From positions 1-7,742 of the forward strand of contig CAJQPV010000221.1 in the NCBI GenBank assembly GCA_905480305.1: a stretch of DNA of 7,742 bases, written 5' to 3'. Source of the stretch: an uncultured Gammaproteobacteria bacterium (GTDB taxonomy: Bacteria; Pseudomonadota; Gammaproteobacteria; UBA9214). Position 1 is the stretch's first letter. Each line of letters begins with the position of its first letter. The notes below the pieces were generated by a model. It searched no databases. It saw only the letters and a program-made list of their open reading frames with translations, and was not told the origin of the DNA. This document shows, piece after piece, positions 6,361 through 7,742 of the stretch. The translations under genes were made by a program, and so were the position numbers.

Positions 6361-7404
6361 ATGCGCCATGCCCTACTGCCCGTCCTCGTCCTCCTCGGTG
6401 TGTTGCTGGGTGGCTGCAGCAACGATGAAACTGTTTTTCATACGCGTTTTTTTGCCCTGGGCACACTCATTGAAATCAGTATTTACGGGGCAAACCCGAC
6501 CCTTGCAGCACGCGCCAGCGAACAGCTCGAACAGGACCTGCTGACCCTGCAAACAAGCTGGCATGCATGGCAACCCGGCGCACTGTCGGATATCAATGCA
6601 CAGCTGGCGAGCCTGCAGGTATTTATCCCGGATCCCGATATGCTGCCGCTGCTGCAGGAAGCGCACCGCTTGTCAAAACTCAGCCAGGGCCTGTTCAACC
6701 CTGTCATTGGCCAGCTGATTGCGCAGTGGGGATTCCATGATAATCCACTGCCGATTGGAACGTTGCCGGATAGTGACTCAATCGCCGCGCTGGTAGCGCA
6801 AGCTCCCACTGTTGAAGATATCAGCCTCACGGACACACAACTTGCCACCCGTAACCCGGCCGTACGTTATGATCTTGGCGCATTCGCCAAGGGCTACGCG
6901 ATAGACCGCGCCATCGAAAAGCTGCGTGAATTCGGCATTGAGAACGCCATCATCAACGCCGGTGGTGACCTGCGCGCCATCGGACAACATGGTGACCGGC
7001 CGTGGCGTATCGGTATTCGCCAACCACGCAAGAGCGGCATACTTGCCAGCATTGAAATTGACGGCGATACCAGCGTATTCACTTCCGGGGACTATGAGCG
7101 TTTTTTTGAAGTTGATGGCAAGCGTTATCACCACATTATCGACCCGCGCAGCGGCTATCCGGCCGACCGGACTATCTCCGTCACCGTCGTGCATGACAAT
7201 GCCGCCACTGCGGATGCTGCCGCCACGGCACTGTTCGTTGCCGGCCCTGAGAGCTGGGTTGAAATCGCCCGCAGTATGCATATCGGGCTGGTCATGCTAA
7301 TTGACAGCAACGGTGTTATTCACATGAATCCGGCAATGCAATCACGCATCCACTTTGAGCCTGACAGCACGGCAGAAATCAAACTAAGTGAACCACTCTC
7401 ATGA
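6361..7404 (+). CDS. apbE: ApbE family FAD:protein FMN transferase, lipoprotein
   Basis: ApbE enzymes use FAD to attach FMN covalently to a threonine or serine of target proteins on the outer face of the inner membrane. This 347-residue protein begins with a lipoprotein signal peptide: MRH, a hydrophobic stretch (4-16) and the lipobox LGGC with C19. Family motifs: F31-A32-L33-G34-T35 near the mature start, YDLGAFAKGYAIDRAIEKL (170-188) for flavin binding, NAGGDLRAIG (199-208), TSGDYERFFEVDGKRYHHII (241-260), DPRSGYP (261-267), and D285 with T289 in the metal-binding segment DAAATALFVAG. The usual catalytic residues appear present. Start: the ATG is 2 bases after the gshB stop, with only a weak AGG at 6351-6353, so translation is probably coupled to gshB. 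It overlaps the next gene by ATGA. No obvious acceptor protein is encoded in the window, so its substrate is unknown. Confidence 0.94.
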   Translation: MRHALLPVLVLLGVLLGGCSNDETVFHTRFFALGTLIEISIYGANPTLAARASEQLEQDLLTLQTSWHAWQPGALSDINAQLASLQVFIPDPDMLPLLQEAHRLSKLSQGLFNPVIGQLIAQWGFHDNPLPIGTLPDSDSIAALVAQAPTVEDISLTDTQLATRNPAVRYDLGAFAKGYAIDRAIEKLREFGIENAIINAGGDLRAIGQHGDRPWRIGIRQPRKSGILASIEIDGDTSVFTSGDYERFFEVDGKRYHHIIDPRSGYPADRTISVTVVHDNAATADAAATALFVAGPESWVEIARSMHIGLVMLIDSNGVIHMNPAMQSRIHFEPDSTAEIKLSEPLS

Positions 7405-7742
7405 GCCGTGCAGACTACGTTCTACTGGTTATCGTCATATGTGCACTACCATTACTGTACGCCCGTTTGTGGACCGGCAACGAACACGCTGACTATCTAC
7501 AAATACAATCGGGTAATAATGAACCGCTGACCGGTGAGCTGTTGCACGACCGCACCCTGAATATTCATGGCCCGCTGGGTGACAGTGTTATTGAGATCAA
7601 TCAGGGTCGTGCCCGTTTTGTCAGCTCTCCCTGCCGGGGGCAGGTCTGTGTACACACCGGCTGGTTGCAGGCTGCCGGAGAAATTGCCGCCTGCCTGCCA
7701 AACCGCATCAGTCTGACCCTGCATGGCCAGCACCCCCGGTTT
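7401..7742 (+). CDS. NusG domain II-containing membrane-anchored protein (cut by right edge)
   Basis: The ATG at 7401 lies within the apbE stop (ATGA), and the frame is open to the right edge, giving 114 codons with no stop. A single N-terminal hydrophobic helix (about 6-23, YVLLVIVICALPLLYARLW) suggests a membrane anchor with the rest outside the cytoplasm. Residues about 32-109 look like a NusG domain II fold: beta-rich, with FVSSPCRGQVCVHTGWLQ (73-90) and AACLPNRISLTL (96-107). The three cysteines C78, C83 and C98 are typical of this small family and could bind a cofactor or form a disulfide. It is not the transcription factor NusG, because it lacks the N-terminal domain. Family members are often 120-130 residues, so most of the protein is probably visible. 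They are frequently found near ApbE and Gx-type transporter genes; a role in extracytoplasmic redox chemistry is inference. No ribosome site is evident, so coupling to apbE is likely. Confidence 0.85.
   Translation, partial: MSRADYVLLVIVICALPLLYARLWTGNEHADYLQIQSGNNEPLTGELLHDRTLNIHGPLGDSVIEINQGRARFVSSPCRGQVCVHTGWLQAAGEIAACLPNRISLTLHGQHPRF

Noticed and set aside
6778..7281. Minus-strand open frame of 167 codons
   Set aside because: Antisense shadow of apbE, whose motifs are all in the plus-strand frame.

Overview
The window looks like chromosomal DNA of a gammaproteobacterium with type IV pili. The identifications rest on recognising protein families by eye, with no database search. The closest remembered relatives are the Pseudomonas aeruginosa Pil-Chp proteins, and divergent gshB/pilG neighbours are also known there. 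The species cannot be named; a free-living, Chromatiales-like or pseudomonad-related lineage is a guess. No RNA genes, insertion sequences, CRISPR arrays, phage genes or gene remnants were seen.

Left part (1-5196, all minus strand): a Pil-Chp chemosensory operon read right to left as pilG, pilH, pilI, pilJ and the 5' part of pilL/chpA. PilJ is the membrane receptor, PilI the CheW-type coupling protein, PilL/ChpA the large CheA-type histidine kinase, and PilG and PilH the two CheY-type response regulators. Together they control twitching motility and surface sensing. The pilL/chpA frame is open for 529 codons and runs off the left edge. The pilK methyltransferase gene, found between pilJ and chpA in P. 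aeruginosa, is absent. Its place holds a 108-base spacer with a perfect 14-bp inverted repeat.

Middle (5197-5407): a 211-base divergent intergenic region that must hold the promoters of both operons. It contains small inverted repeats and only weak promoter-like matches.

Right part (5408-7742, plus strand): a tightly packed operon of gshB (glutathione synthetase), a lipoprotein ApbE (FAD:protein FMN transferase) and a small membrane-anchored NusG domain II protein cut by the right edge. gshB and apbE are 2 bases apart; apbE and the third gene overlap by ATGA. The apbE/NusG-II pair suggests an extracytoplasmic flavin or electron-transfer module that continues beyond the window. This is the least characterised part and the best place to look for new biology. 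The rest is well-known machinery.
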